Source: Paraburkholderia sp041321145 (GTDB lineage: Bacteria; Pseudomonadota; Gammaproteobacteria; Burkholderiales; Burkholderiaceae). Taken from it: DNA of 64,000 nucleotides. Made by a program: the position numbers and the translations under genes. Of this stretch, positions 1-9,670 are shown piece by piece (the stretch's first letter is position 1; every line of letters starts with the position of its first letter). The notes below the pieces were generated by a model that was not told the DNA's origin, did no database searches, and saw nothing but the letters and a program-made list of their open reading frames with translations. The stretch lies in contig NZ_JBGGWA010000002.1 of the NCBI RefSeq assembly GCF_041321145.1, positions 496,001 to 560,000 on the forward strand, written 5' to 3'.

Positions 1-279
1 TAGCAATATGCGCATGGTGGGTACGGTCCCGAAACATTTGATGATGCCGCATTCTAGCGCCCGGCACCGGCGTGCGCGCCGCGCGACGCTTTTTCACCGC
101 AGCCTGGCGGCATGTCTCTACAATGGGCGCTTTGCGTCGCGCAGCCCGGATTGCCGCGTGCCCCACGCCCTGACATTTTGCTTTTTCGCCCGTCCATGAC
201 GCACGCTTTCATGTCTTCTCTCGCACGCCGTGTGGCGCTGCGTCCGCGCTTTACCTCTCTCACTGCTCCTGCCGATTCC

Positions 280-1854
280 ATGCCGCGCCGGTTCGCGCCG
301 CGCGCGGCGGCGTTGCTGCTCGCCTGCGCCGTGCTCGGCTGCGGCATAGCGTTGCCGCTCACCGCGCAGGCGCGCGTCAAGGCCGCGCATCCGAGCGTCA
401 ACGTCACGACGGTGCTGCCGCAGCCGGTGATGATCGGCCTGCAGCGCGCGCACGTGCCCTTGTCGTCGATCAGCGTGGTGGTCGAAAAAGTCGGCGACCG
501 CACGCCGATCGTCGCGCTGAACGCCGGCAAGCCGATGATGCCCGCCTCGACGATGAAGCTCGTCACCACCTACTCCGGCCTGTCGATCCTCGGACCCGAC
601 TATCGCTGGCGCACGAGCGCCTACACGGACGGCACGCTCGACGCCAACGGCATGTTGCACGGCAATCTGTACATTCAGGGCACGGGCGACCCCAAGCTCG
701 TGCCCGAAGAACTGATCGACCTCGTGCAGAAGATCCACAAAGCGGGCATCAACGGCGTCGACGGCGCGCTGGTGCTCGACAAGCGCTATTTCGACGCCTC
801 CACGCGCGATCTGCCGCCGTTCGACGACGACGACACCGCGCCGTACAACGTCGGCCCCGATCCCCTGCTGTATGCATTCAAATCGCTGTCGTTCACGCTG
901 ACGCCTTCCCCGGATGGCAGCGTCGCAATCGACGTGCTGCCCGCGCTCGCGCAGTTGCAGATCGACAATCAGATGCGTGCCGTCAACGGCCCGTGCCGCG
1001 GCAACGCGGCGTCGGTCTCGCCTACCGTCACGCCGCAGCCCAACGGCACCGTGGTGGCGTCATTCGCGGGCGACTACCCGGTGCGCTGCGGTCCGCGCAC
1101 GGTCAACGTCGCGGTGCTCGATCACTCCGCGTTCTTCGCGGGCGGCTTCCTTGCGCTGTGGCAGCAAACCGGCGGCACGTTTAGCGGCGCCACCCGCGAA
1201 GGGCCGGTGCCGGTGGGCGCGAAACTGGTGGCGACGCACCTGGGGCCGATGCTGTCCGACATCGTTCGCGACATCAACAAGTTCAGTAACAACACGATGG
1301 CGCGCAACCTGTTCCTGACGATCGGCGCGGCCGAAGAAAAGCCGGCCGCCACGCCTGCGAAATCGGCCCGTGCGATCAAGGCGTTTCTGCGCCGCGACAG
1401 CATCGACATGGAATACCTGACGCTCGAAAACGGCTCCGGCCTCTCGCGCGAGGAGCACGTCACCGCGCTCGCGCTTGCCGATCTGCTGCAGCGGGCCAAT
1501 GCGAGCCCGGTCGCTCAGGTGTTCGTGGAGTCGCTGCCGATCGCGGGCGTCGATGGCACGATGCGCAACCGCTTGATCAACCGGGGCGCGGACGGCAATG
1601 CACACATCAAAACCGGCACCTTGCGCGACGTGCGCGCGATCGCGGGATATGTGGCGTCGGCGGATGGCAACAGCTATGTGGTCGTGAGCCTGATCAACGA
1701 CCCGCATTCGGAAGCCGCGCGAGCCGCGCACGACGCCTTGCTCGAATGGGTGTACCAGGGACCGGCTCAGGGATTCACCAAGGTTGCCGAACCCGTCGCC
1801 GAACCGCGCAGCAGCAAGCCCAGGAAAAACCCGCACAAGCGCGGAGCCCATTGA
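280..1854 (+). CDS. dacB: D-alanyl-D-alanine carboxypeptidase/endopeptidase (PBP4 family, peptidase S13)
   Basis: Periplasmic penicillin-binding protein of the PBP4 type, which trims the terminal D-Ala from peptidoglycan pentapeptides and cuts D-Ala-mDAP crosslinks. The three active-site motifs are all visible: SxxK as STMK near residues 90-93, SxN as SNN near 336-338, and KTG near 444-446, in the expected order with the long insertion between the first two that marks this family. The chosen ATG gives a basic n-region and a hydrophobic signal peptide ending at about LTAQA. The frame is open upstream with ATGs at 112 and 196, none with a clear ribosome-binding site, so the start is uncertain by up to 56 codons. 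About 524 aa, usual for the family. It is the first gene in the window and no partner is visible on its left. Confidence 0.88.
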   Translation: MPRRFAPRAAALLLACAVLGCGIALPLTAQARVKAAHPSVNVTTVLPQPVMIGLQRAHVPLSSISVVVEKVGDRTPIVALNAGKPMMPASTMKLVTTYSGLSILGPDYRWRTSAYTDGTLDANGMLHGNLYIQGTGDPKLVPEELIDLVQKIHKAGINGVDGALVLDKRYFDASTRDLPPFDDDDTAPYNVGPDPLLYAFKSLSFTLTPSPDGSVAIDVLPALAQLQIDNQMRAVNGPCRGNAASVSPTVTPQPNGTVVASFAGDYPVRCGPRTVNVAVLDHSAFFAGGFLALWQQTGGTFSGATREGPVPVGAKLVATHLGPMLSDIVRDINKFSNNTMARNLFLTIGAAEEKPAATPAKSARAIKAFLRRDSIDMEYLTLENGSGLSREEHVTALALADLLQRANASPVAQVFVESLPIAGVDGTMRNRLINRGADGNAHIKTGTLRDVRAIAGYVASADGNSYVVVSLINDPHSEAARAAHDALLEWVYQGPAQGFTKVAEPVAEPRSSKPRKNPHKRGAH

Positions 1855-2048
1855 GGAAACCTTCTAGCGAAGCCGCGCGCCGCAACGCGCCCAAGCGTGT
1901 ACGCTGTCGGGCAGTGTTTGAGGCGCGCGTAAAACGCGATGCGTGACGCACAAGCCGCGCACCCGTTACGGGGCGTGGCCCAATCAAACGATAACGACAA
2001 CGTCCGTTGCGGCAAACGCAGCGGCCAGGGACCACGGAGGAAGACACA

Positions 2049-2999
2049 ATGCAATTCGATGCCGAATTGCTGCTGCTCGCCATGGCGCCAGTCTTTCTCG
2101 CATGCATCGGCTGGGAGGCGTGGCACCTGCGGCGCACGCGCCCTGGCGCGCAGCTCTATAGCTGGCGCGACACGCTCTGCAATGCCGGGCTCGCACTGAT
2201 GCAGCAAGCCGCCGACAAACTCGCGTGGCTCGCGATCATCCCCGTCTATGCATTTTTCTACGATCACTACCGCGTCACTACGTGGCAGGCGAACTGGGTG
2301 CCGTTCGTCGTGCTGTTCGTCGCTCAGGATCTGCTCTATTACGTATTTCACCGCAGCAGCCACCGCATGCGCTGGCTGTGGGCCGCGCATGTCGTGCATC
2401 ACTCGTCGGAGCGGATGAATTTTTCGACCGCATTCCGCCAGAGCCTGATGTATCCGATCGCCGGCATGTGGCTGTTCTGGATTCCGCTTGCCGTGCTCGG
2501 CTTCGCGCCGAAGCAGATCGTCGCCATCGTGCTGATCAACCTCGGCTTCCAGTTTTTCGTGCATACCCAGGCGATCGGCAAGCTCGGCTGGCTCGAATAC
2601 GTATTCAACACGCCGTCGATTCACCGCGTGCATCACGCGCGCAACGACCGCTATATCGATCGCAACTATGCCGGCGTGCTGGTGATCTGGGATCGTCTGT
2701 TCGGCAGCTACGTCGAGGAAGATCCACACGATGCGCCGGTGTATGGCATCGTCGAACCGCTCCACACGCATAACCCGCTGAAGGCGACGTTTCACGAATG
2801 GGGATCGATGGCCGCCGATTTCGTGAGCGTGCACGGCTGGCGCAACAAGTTGCGTGCACTGTTTGCACCGCCTGCATGGGCTGCGGATTATCACGCGCAT
2901 CGTGCGTCCGGGTCAGCAGTATCGGGCGGAGAGTCAAGCGTGAATGAAAACAATACGGCCGCGTTTCAAACACCGCGCAGGCCGCAGAAGATTCTGTAA
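2049..2999 (+). CDS. sterol desaturase / fatty acid hydroxylase superfamily protein
   Basis: Integral membrane non-haem di-iron enzyme of the fatty acid hydroxylase superfamily. The histidine clusters that bind the iron pair are present in order: HRSSH (HxxxH), HVVHH (HxxHH) and HRVHH (HxxHH). Several hydrophobic segments lie between residues 5 and 185. The start was chosen because GGAGGAAG sits just ahead of the ATG at 2049; the frame is open to 2007. About 316 aa. The substrate cannot be read from the sequence: bacterial relatives act on lipids, hopanoids or carotenoids. It stands alone between dacB and the esterase gene, all on the plus strand. Confidence 0.8.
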   Translation: MQFDAELLLLAMAPVFLACIGWEAWHLRRTRPGAQLYSWRDTLCNAGLALMQQAADKLAWLAIIPVYAFFYDHYRVTTWQANWVPFVVLFVAQDLLYYVFHRSSHRMRWLWAAHVVHHSSERMNFSTAFRQSLMYPIAGMWLFWIPLAVLGFAPKQIVAIVLINLGFQFFVHTQAIGKLGWLEYVFNTPSIHRVHHARNDRYIDRNYAGVLVIWDRLFGSYVEEDPHDAPVYGIVEPLHTHNPLKATFHEWGSMAADFVSVHGWRNKLRALFAPPAWAADYHAHRASGSAVSGGESSVNENNTAAFQTPRRPQKIL

Positions 3000-3081
3000 G
3001 CTGTCGTCACGCCGCCGACGCGGTGGGCGCTGCCTGCAACACATGGCATAAGAGCCACACATAAGAGGAGATGTAGTCAAC

Positions 3082-4329
3082 ATGAAACAAACAGCATCGA
3101 GGAAACGCACTTTCGTTCGCGTCACGCAGATCGCCATCGCCAGTGCGGCGTTTGCGTTGCTGGCGGCTTGCGGCGGCGGCGGCGATAACAACAATTCGAG
3201 CAGCAGCACGCCGGTGGGCGGCGTGAAATTGCAGGTCGTGTCGTTCGGCGACAGCTTGTCGGACGTCGGCACGTACGCGCCGGTGATTCAGTCGAGCTTC
3301 GGCGGCGGCCGCTTCACGACCAACCCGGGCGAAGTGTGGACCCAGAAAGTCGCGGAGTACTACGGCGGCACGTTGACCGCCGCGTATGTGGGCGGCTTCG
3401 GCCAACCGCTGGTCGCGGCGGGCGGGTATGGCTACGCGCAAGGCGGCTCGGACGTCGTCAACGCCCAAGGCGAAGGTTGGGCACCGAACAACATGGCGGC
3501 CACGACGGTGCCGGTGGTGACCCAAGTGGCAAACTACCTGAGCGCCCATACGAGCTTCAACTCGAACCAGCTCGTGCTGGTGAACGGCGGCGCGAACGAC
3601 ATCTTCCAGTTCTCGACCACCGCCAATCTGGCGACGCTCGGCGCCGCGCTACAGACGCAATACCCGCAGCTCGTGCAGGCCGGCAAGCTGCCGAACTCGC
3701 AGACGGGCCAGGTCGCGTTCATCGTCGGCTACCTGCAGCAGTTGACCAACCCCCAGGTCGCGCAGGCCGCCGCCCAGCTCGCCGCGCAAGTCCAGACCAT
3801 GGTCAACTCGGGTGCGACCCACGTGGTGGTGTCGACGGTGCCGGACATCGGCAATACGCCGCAAGGCGTCATAGCCAATGCAGCCTCGCCTGGTGCGGCT
3901 CAACTGTTGACGGGGATTACCGCGGCGTATAACTACCTGCTGGTCCAGAACCTGACGGCCCTCGGCCTGACGGGTACGGGCAAGGTCATCGTGGCCGATG
4001 CGTTCACGTGGCTGGACCAGCAGTTGCCGAACTACCAGGCGCTGGGCTTCACGGTGTCCAACTCCGGCACGGCATGTAACCTGACGTCGATGGAGGCCAA
4101 CGCAACCGCGTACGCCACCGCCAATCCGAGCGCAACGAACGGGCTGACCCCGGCTCAATACGGCGCCCAGTTCGGCTCATCGCTGTTCTGCTCACCGCAG
4201 ACCTACACGGTGGCTGGCGCAGACCAAACCTACATGTTCGCGGACCTGGTCCACCCGAGCACGCACACGCACGCCTTGTTCGCGCAGTTCGTCGAGCAGC
4301 AGATCGCGGCGACGGGTTTGGGAAAATAA
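3082..4329 (+). CDS. SGNH/GDSL-family esterase or lipase, predicted lipoprotein
   Basis: Secreted or membrane-anchored hydrolase of the GDSL (SGNH) family, expected to cleave ester bonds in lipids or related compounds. Block I reads FGDSLSDVG, block III is GGANDIF and block V is DLVHPSTH, which supplies the catalytic Asp and His. The N-terminus has a basic segment, a hydrophobic stretch and a lipobox LLAAC followed by a glycine run, so lipid attachment at that Cys is likely. About 415 aa, as in the larger Burkholderia members. The AAGAGGAG ahead of the ATG supports the start. A strong terminator follows within 50 bases, so this is a single-gene unit. Confidence 0.85.
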   Translation: MKQTASRKRTFVRVTQIAIASAAFALLAACGGGGDNNNSSSSTPVGGVKLQVVSFGDSLSDVGTYAPVIQSSFGGGRFTTNPGEVWTQKVAEYYGGTLTAAYVGGFGQPLVAAGGYGYAQGGSDVVNAQGEGWAPNNMAATTVPVVTQVANYLSAHTSFNSNQLVLVNGGANDIFQFSTTANLATLGAALQTQYPQLVQAGKLPNSQTGQVAFIVGYLQQLTNPQVAQAAAQLAAQVQTMVNSGATHVVVSTVPDIGNTPQGVIANAASPGAAQLLTGITAAYNYLLVQNLTALGLTGTGKVIVADAFTWLDQQLPNYQALGFTVSNSGTACNLTSMEANATAYATANPSATNGLTPAQYGAQFGSSLFCSPQTYTVAGADQTYMFADLVHPSTHTHALFAQFVEQQIAATGLGK

Positions 4330-4374
4330 GTTGAAGGTGGCCGCGTAGCGGCAACAGGATGGCGTTGTGCGAAT

Positions 4375-4407
4375 GCCCGGCTTGCTGGTCAAGCCGGGCG
4401 TTTTTTT
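4375..4407 (+). terminator. intrinsic terminator after the GDSL esterase gene
   Basis: Perfect 10-bp stem GCCCGGCTTG / CAAGCCGGGC around a 5-base loop, followed by G and seven T. It also separates the plus-strand esterase gene from the convergent tsaC gene. Confidence 0.93.
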
Positions 4408-4441
4408 ATCTTTGTCGCGCGCGGCACGAACCAGCCCACCG

Positions 4442-5497
4442 CTACCCTTTCGCTTCGAATGCGGCCGCGGCCCGACCGAGCCGGTCATTGACCGCGATCC
4501 ATTCAATCGTATCCGGCAGCTTCTCGATCAGAATCCGCGACACGTTCGCGCGATCCAACGCTCTGAGCAAGCCATATAACTCGCGCGCATACACGTGCGG
4601 ATCTTCAGGGGCGGCGATGAAATGCACCCCCTCCACATCCGCCCAGTGCCCGGCACGCGACGCCCGCGCTACCAAGGCCACACGCTCACCCGCTTCGCGC
4701 GTGGCAAGCAGAGACTCCAGCGCGCCAAATGGCAATAACGCCAACGGCGTGCGCGGCGCATAGTGCGCCTTCAACGTACCCGAAGCCCGCGGCGCAGTCG
4801 CATCCGACCCGTCGGCCAAACGTGGCGCCTCACCGAGCACGTCGGCGATATCTTGCGGCGTCACCCGTCCCGGCCTCAACAGCGCCGGAAATCCGCGCGA
4901 CAGATCCAGAATCGTCGATTCGATCCCGACATCCGACGCGCCGCCGTCCAGCACATGAATCGCGCCGCCGAACTCGTCGCGCACGTGCTGTGCCGTGGTC
5001 GGACTCACATGACCAAAACGATTCGCCGACGGTGCAGCAACACCACCATGCCCGCCACGCAATGCGCTGAATGCTTCCAGCAAAGCCTGCGCAACCGGAT
5101 GCGACGGGCACCGCAAACCCACTGAATCCTGTCCACCACTCACCGCTGCATTTATCCGCGCCGCGCGCTTCAAGATCAATGTCAGCGGCCCCGGCCAGAA
5201 CGCATCGATCAACCGTTGCGCCTGCGCCGGCAAATGTTCGACCCAGTAGTTCGGATCGCCCTGCGGCGCCAGATGCACGATCACCGGATGATTTGCCGGC
5301 CGCCCCTTTGCCGCGTAAATGCGCGCGACCGCGTCCGGACTTTCGGCGTCGCCGCCGAGGCCGTAGACCGTCTCTGTCGGGAACGCGACCAGATTGCCCG
5401 CGTCGAGCAGCGCGGCCGCGTGCCCGATCTGAGCGGCGCTCACAGGCAACGCGCTCCTCGCGGCGCCTTCTTCGGCAGGTTTGCTTTGATCCGGCAT
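4442..5497 (-). CDS. tsaC: L-threonylcarbamoyladenylate synthase (Sua5/YrdC family)
   Basis: Makes threonylcarbamoyl-AMP from threonine, bicarbonate and ATP, the first step of t6A modification at position 37 of ANN-decoding tRNAs. The YrdC domain is seen in FPTETVYGLGGDA and in the SANRFG motif further along. The protein is about 351 aa, so it is the long two-domain Sua5 form with a C-terminal domain, not the short TsaC form. The start at 5497 avoids overlap with purK, whose stop lies 12 bases upstream; an earlier in-frame start at 5542 would overlap purK. Last gene of the apparent purC-purE-purK-tsaC run, convergent with the esterase gene. Confidence 0.88.
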   Translation of the reverse strand: MPDQSKPAEEGAARSALPVSAAQIGHAAALLDAGNLVAFPTETVYGLGGDAESPDAVARIYAAKGRPANHPVIVHLAPQGDPNYWVEHLPAQAQRLIDAFWPGPLTLILKRAARINAAVSGGQDSVGLRCPSHPVAQALLEAFSALRGGHGGVAAPSANRFGHVSPTTAQHVRDEFGGAIHVLDGGASDVGIESTILDLSRGFPALLRPGRVTPQDIADVLGEAPRLADGSDATAPRASGTLKAHYAPRTPLALLPFGALESLLATREAGERVALVARASRAGHWADVEGVHFIAAPEDPHVYARELYGLLRALDRANVSRILIEKLPDTIEWIAVNDRLGRAAAAFEAKG

Positions 5498-5508
5498 GGG
5501 CGCTCGCG

Positions 5509-6705
5509 TCAGCTCGTTAGGATATGCAAGAGCCGCGCACAATCGCGGCCGGCCGTGCGGGCTTCCTCGAGCGTCGCGGCCGTGAAGTTCACGTGGCCCA
5601 TCTTACGGCCGCAACGTGCTTCTTCCTTGCCGTACAGATGCAGACGCGCCGCCGGCATGGCGGCGACTTCGTGCCACGGCGGGGTAACCGCCGCGTGCTT
5701 CGGGCCGTCTGGAAACCAGACGTCACCGAGGATGTTCAGCATCACCGCCGGCGAATGCTGGCGCGTGTCGCCAAGCGGCATGCCGGTCATCGCGCGTACC
5801 TGCTGTTCGAACTGGCTGGTCGCGCAGGCATCCACGGTGTAGTGGCCGGAGTTGTGCGGGCGCGGCGCCATTTCGTTGGCCACCAGCGAACCGTCTTCGA
5901 GAATGAAGAACTCGACGCACAGCACGCCCACATAGCCGAGCTTGTCGGCGATTTGCAGCGCGGCTTGTTGCGCTTGCTCGACCAGCATCGGGCTCGCGTC
6001 CGGCGCCGGGACGATGGTGTGCGAGAGCACGCCGTCGCGATGCGTGTTCTGCGCGAGCGGATACACCACCGAGGCGCCGCTCGCCGCGCGTGCAATCAGC
6101 GCGGACACTTCGAACTTCAGCGGCAACCGCTTTTCCAGCACGCAGGGCACACCCGCCAGCGACGCATGCGCCTCGCGCACTTCCTCGGCGTTGCGCACGC
6201 GAATCTGGCCTTTGCCGTCGTAGCCAAGACGCGCGGTCTTGAGAATGCCGGGCAGCACGGCTTCGAGCTTCGCATCGTCGAGCGCGGCAAGCGCATCGGA
6301 GGACTCGATCACGACATGCGGCGCCACCGTCACGCCCGACGACGCGATAAAACGCTTCTCGGCGATCCGGTCTTGCGCCACGGCGACGCACCGGCCCGCC
6401 GGACTCACGAAGGTGGTCTTCGCAAGGAAGTCGAGGCTCGCGGCCGGCACGTTCTCGAATTCGGTCGACACCGCCGCGCACAGCCGCGCGAGTTCGGTCA
6501 GCGACGCTTCGTCGTCATACGCCGCGCGCAGATGGCGATCGGCGACGGCGCCCGCAGGACTGTTCTCGTCCGGGTCGAGTATAGCGACGCGATAGCCCAT
6601 CGCCTGAGCGGCAAAGCAGAACATGCGGCCGAGCTGGCCGCCACCGACCATGCCAAGCCATGCGCCGGGCAGAATCGGTGAAACCGGTGTGTTGTCTGGG
6701 TTCAT
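5509..6705 (-). CDS. purK: 5-(carboxyamino)imidazole ribonucleotide synthase
   Basis: ATP-grasp enzyme of purine synthesis that carboxylates AIR to N5-CAIR with ATP and bicarbonate; its product is passed to PurE. The N-terminal glycine-rich stretch GMVGGGQLGRM and the ATP-grasp segment KTARLGYDGKGQ are clear, and MAPRPHNSGH carries metal-binding residues. About 398 aa, normal for PurK. The frame is open to 6756, but the ATG at 6705 gives the conserved N-terminus. It lies about 100 bases downstream of purE and 11 bases before tsaC, suggesting a shared transcript. Confidence 0.93.
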   Translation of the reverse strand: MNPDNTPVSPILPGAWLGMVGGGQLGRMFCFAAQAMGYRVAILDPDENSPAGAVADRHLRAAYDDEASLTELARLCAAVSTEFENVPAASLDFLAKTTFVSPAGRCVAVAQDRIAEKRFIASSGVTVAPHVVIESSDALAALDDAKLEAVLPGILKTARLGYDGKGQIRVRNAEEVREAHASLAGVPCVLEKRLPLKFEVSALIARAASGASVVYPLAQNTHRDGVLSHTIVPAPDASPMLVEQAQQAALQIADKLGYVGVLCVEFFILEDGSLVANEMAPRPHNSGHYTVDACATSQFEQQVRAMTGMPLGDTRQHSPAVMLNILGDVWFPDGPKHAAVTPPWHEVAAMPAARLHLYGKEEARCGRKMGHVNFTAATLEEARTAGRDCARLLHILTS

Positions 6706-6806
6706 CTTAGTGGTCGGTCGCGGCCGGATGTGCTTGCAGTCGTGCATAACAAGCACCCGGCCGGGGGTCGGACAAAGGGACGTCTAAAAGCAATCAGCCT
6801 TCGCGC

Positions 6807-7325
6807 TTACAGCGCGGGCAGCACCATGGCGTGGGCCGCTTCGTTCTGGCGCAGGCGGAACGCAGCCAGTTTCTCCGCATACGCGGCGCTCGTGCCGCTC
6901 AGGAGCGACACCGCGAACAACGCCGCATTCGCCGCGCCCGCTTCACCGATCGCAAACGTGGCGACCGGCACGCCCTTGGGCATCTGCACGATCGAGTGCA
7001 ACGAATCGACGCCCTTCAGATATTTGCTCGCCACCGGCACGCCGAGCACCGGCACCGTGGTCTTGGCGGCCAGCATGCCGGGAAGATGCGCCGCGCCGCC
7101 CGCGCCGGCAATGATCGCGCGAATGCCGCGCTGACGCGCACTTTCGGCATACGCGAACATCTCGTCGGGCATCCGGTGCGCGGATACGACCTTCGCTTCA
7201 TACGGCACGCCGAATTCCTGCAGAATCGCCACGGCGTTCTTCATCACTTCCCAGTCGGAACTGGAACCCATCAGCACGCCAACGACGGGCGCGTCATGCT
7301 TATGGGCAGTCTGGACTTCACTCAT
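6807..7325 (-). CDS. purE: N5-carboxyaminoimidazole ribonucleotide mutase
   Basis: Converts N5-CAIR to CAIR, the step after PurK in purine synthesis. The class I signatures GSSSDWEVM near residue 20 and SAHRMPDEM near residue 50 are present, the latter with the catalytic His. The GGAAHLPGM segment forms part of the nucleotide-binding site. At 172 aa it matches the usual octameric PurE. It sits between purC (52 bases upstream) and purK, the standard order in Burkholderia. Confidence 0.94.
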   Translation of the reverse strand: MSEVQTAHKHDAPVVGVLMGSSSDWEVMKNAVAILQEFGVPYEAKVVSAHRMPDEMFAYAESARQRGIRAIIAGAGGAAHLPGMLAAKTTVPVLGVPVASKYLKGVDSLHSIVQMPKGVPVATFAIGEAGAANAALFAVSLLSGTSAAYAEKLAAFRLRQNEAAHAMVLPAL

Positions 7326-7377
7326 CTTACGGCTTCCTTGTTTCTTGAGCGGCGCGAATCCAACCAGGCGCGCGCAA

Positions 7378-8268
7378 TTAAGCGAGCTTATGCCCGGTCA
7401 GGCGTTCGAGCGCTTCCTGGTACTTCTCGCCCGTTTTCGTGACCACGTCGTCGGGCAGCTTGGGTGCGGGCGGCTCTTTTTTCCAGGGCTGGGTTTCGAG
7501 CCAGTCGCGCACGAACTGCTTGTCGAACGACGGCGGGTTGGTGCCGACCTGATACTGGTCGGCCGGCCAGAAGCGCGACGAATCCGCGGTCAGCGCTTCG
7601 TCCATCAGATACAGTTGGCCGTGGTTGTCCAGACCGAATTCGAACTTCGTGTCCGCGATGATGATGCCGCGCGTGGCGGCGTAATCAGCGGCTTCCTTGT
7701 ACAACTTGATCGAGATGTCGCGGATCGTGGCCGACAGTTCAGTGCCGATGCGGCGTTCCATCTCGTTGTACGTGATGTTTTCGTCGTGGTGGCCCATTTC
7801 GGCCTTGGCTGCCGGCGTGAAAATCGGCTCGGGCAACTTCTGCGCGTTTTGCAGGCCCGGCGGCAGTTCCACGCCGCAGACCGAACCGGTTGCCTGATAA
7901 TCTTTCCAGCCACTGCCGGCCAGATAGCCGCGCACCACCGCTTCGACGAGGATCGGCTCGAGGCGCTTCACCACCACCGCACGGCCCTTCACCTGCTCGA
8001 CTTCGTCTGCCGCCACCACGGATTCCGGCGCCACGCCCGTGAGGTGATTCGGCACCACATGCTTGAGTTTCTCGAACCAGAAGTTCGCCATTTCGTTGAG
8101 CACGCGGCCCTTATTCGGAATCGGCTCGCCCATGATGACGTCGAACGCCGACAGACGGTCGGTCGTGACGATCAGCAACTGGTCGTTGCCCACCGCATAG
8201 TTGTCGCGGACTTTACCGCGGCCGAGCAGCGGCAGCGAGCGGAGCGTGGATTCGTAAAGGGTAGACAT
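7378..8268 (-). CDS. purC: phosphoribosylaminoimidazole-succinocarboxamide synthase (SAICAR synthetase)
   Basis: Joins CAIR and aspartate with ATP to form SAICAR, following PurE. The N-terminal GRGKVRDNYAV motif, the SAFDVIMGEPIPNKG segment and the later DTKFEFG motif identify the family. The protein is 296 aa, the longer type found in betaproteobacteria. A terminator-like hairpin lies between it and fba, so purC probably opens its own transcription unit purC-purE-purK-tsaC. Confidence 0.94.
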   Translation of the reverse strand: MSTLYESTLRSLPLLGRGKVRDNYAVGNDQLLIVTTDRLSAFDVIMGEPIPNKGRVLNEMANFWFEKLKHVVPNHLTGVAPESVVAADEVEQVKGRAVVVKRLEPILVEAVVRGYLAGSGWKDYQATGSVCGVELPPGLQNAQKLPEPIFTPAAKAEMGHHDENITYNEMERRIGTELSATIRDISIKLYKEAADYAATRGIIIADTKFEFGLDNHGQLYLMDEALTADSSRFWPADQYQVGTNPPSFDKQFVRDWLETQPWKKEPPAPKLPDDVVTKTGEKYQEALERLTGHKLA

Positions 8269-8307
8269 CGTCGTGGTTCGCTAAAAATGGGGCAAAAAGT
8301 ATGACCG

Positions 8308-8351
8308 GAACAAAAGGGAAACGCCGTTCCCCGGATGATGCGGGAACGGCG
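8308..8351 (-). terminator. terminator-like hairpin downstream of fba
   Basis: Perfect 10-bp arms CGCCGTTCCC (8322-8331) and GGGAACGGCG (8342-8351). Read on the minus strand the stem is followed by a T-rich stretch with C interruptions. It lies between the fba stop and the purC start and may end most fba transcripts. A second smaller stem, CCTGGC/GCCAGG, lies at about 8365-8382. Confidence 0.7.
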
Positions 8352-8389
8352 ATCGAACGACAACCTGGCCTTTCAGCCAGGCGTAGCGC

Positions 8390-9454
8390 TTAGCGGACGA
8401 CTTGCGCGAGGTCGCCCGATTTGTACTTCTCCGCGATTTTATCAAGCGAAACCGGCTTGATCTTGCCGGCCTGGCCTTCGCAGCCAAATTGCGTGTAGCG
8501 CTCGATGCAGATCTTCATCGCGGCTTCACGCGCGGGCTTCAGGTAATCGCGCGGATCGAACTTGCCCGGATTCTGCGCCATGCAGCGGCGGATCGCACCG
8601 GTGATTGCGAGGCGCAGGTCGGTGTCGATGTTGACCTTGCGCACGCCGTTCCTGATACCTTCCTGGATTTCCTCGACCGGCACGCCGTAGGTTTCCTTCA
8701 TATCGCCGCCGAATTCGCGGATTTCCGCGAGCAGTTCCTGCGGCACCGACGACGAACCGTGCATGACCAAGTGCGTGTTCGGAATGCGCTGGTGGATTTC
8801 CTTGATGCGCTGGATCGACAGGATGTCGCCCGTGGGCTTCTTGCTGAATTTGTACGCGCCGTGCGACGTGCCGATCGCGATCGCCAGTGCGTCGCACTGG
8901 GTCAGCTTGACGAAGTCGGCAGCCTGCTCCGGATCGGTCAGCAGCTGTTCGCGGGTCATCGTGCCTTCCGCGCCGTGGCCGTCTTCCTTGTCGCCCTTCA
9001 TGGTTTCCAGCGAACCCAGCACGCCCAGTTCCGCCTCAACCGTAATGCCGATCGAATGCGCCGCTTCAACCACTTTACGCGACACGTCCACGTTGTACTC
9101 GTACGACGCGACCGTCTTGCCGTCGGCTTCGAGCGAACCGTCCATCATCACGCTGGTGAAGCCACTGCGGATCGCCGCCATACAGACCGCCGGCGACTGG
9201 CCGTGGTCCTGATGCATCACGACGGGAATATGCGGATACGACTCGACCGCTGCTTCGATCAGGTGGCGCAGGAACGCCTCGCCCGCGTACTTACGCGCGC
9301 CGGCCGACGCCTGCATGATGACCGGGGCATTGACCTTGTCGGCCGCCGCCATGATCGCCTGCACCTGCTCCAGGTTGTTCACGTTGAATGCCGGAAGGCC
9401 ATAACCGTTTTCGGCGGCATGGTCCAGCAGTTGACGCATTGATACGAGAGGCAT
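8390..9454 (-). CDS. fba: class II fructose-1,6-bisphosphate aldolase
   Basis: Zinc-dependent aldolase that interconverts fructose-1,6-bisphosphate with dihydroxyacetone phosphate and glyceraldehyde-3-phosphate. The metal-site segment VMHQDHGQSP near residue 80 and the later HLVMHGSSSVP segment are diagnostic. At 354 aa it is the CbbA/Fda-like form common in Burkholderia. AAGGAG stands ahead of the ATG. It follows pgk and pyk on the same strand, but about 400 bases with a hairpin repeat array separate it from pyk. Confidence 0.94.
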   Translation of the reverse strand: MPLVSMRQLLDHAAENGYGLPAFNVNNLEQVQAIMAAADKVNAPVIMQASAGARKYAGEAFLRHLIEAAVESYPHIPVVMHQDHGQSPAVCMAAIRSGFTSVMMDGSLEADGKTVASYEYNVDVSRKVVEAAHSIGITVEAELGVLGSLETMKGDKEDGHGAEGTMTREQLLTDPEQAADFVKLTQCDALAIAIGTSHGAYKFSKKPTGDILSIQRIKEIHQRIPNTHLVMHGSSSVPQELLAEIREFGGDMKETYGVPVEEIQEGIRNGVRKVNIDTDLRLAITGAIRRCMAQNPGKFDPRDYLKPAREAAMKICIERYTQFGCEGQAGKIKPVSLDKIAEKYKSGDLAQVVR

Positions 9455-9670
9455 GCTGTAACTCCTTAAATTGAAACGAATTCTGTGCCGTCGGCATCTT
9501 TTGGGGCGATTTTAACGCGAAGCAAGCCGCATGCCCTTTCACACATTCCCTAAAGCGCCGAGCGTTCCTATTCGCTTCAACGCGCGATTGGAGCCTGTGC
9601 GCCGCCTCTCGCGGGGCATGACAACCTGCTTCGCTCAATCGCGCCGGTGCCGATCGAGCAGTTTTCTGTG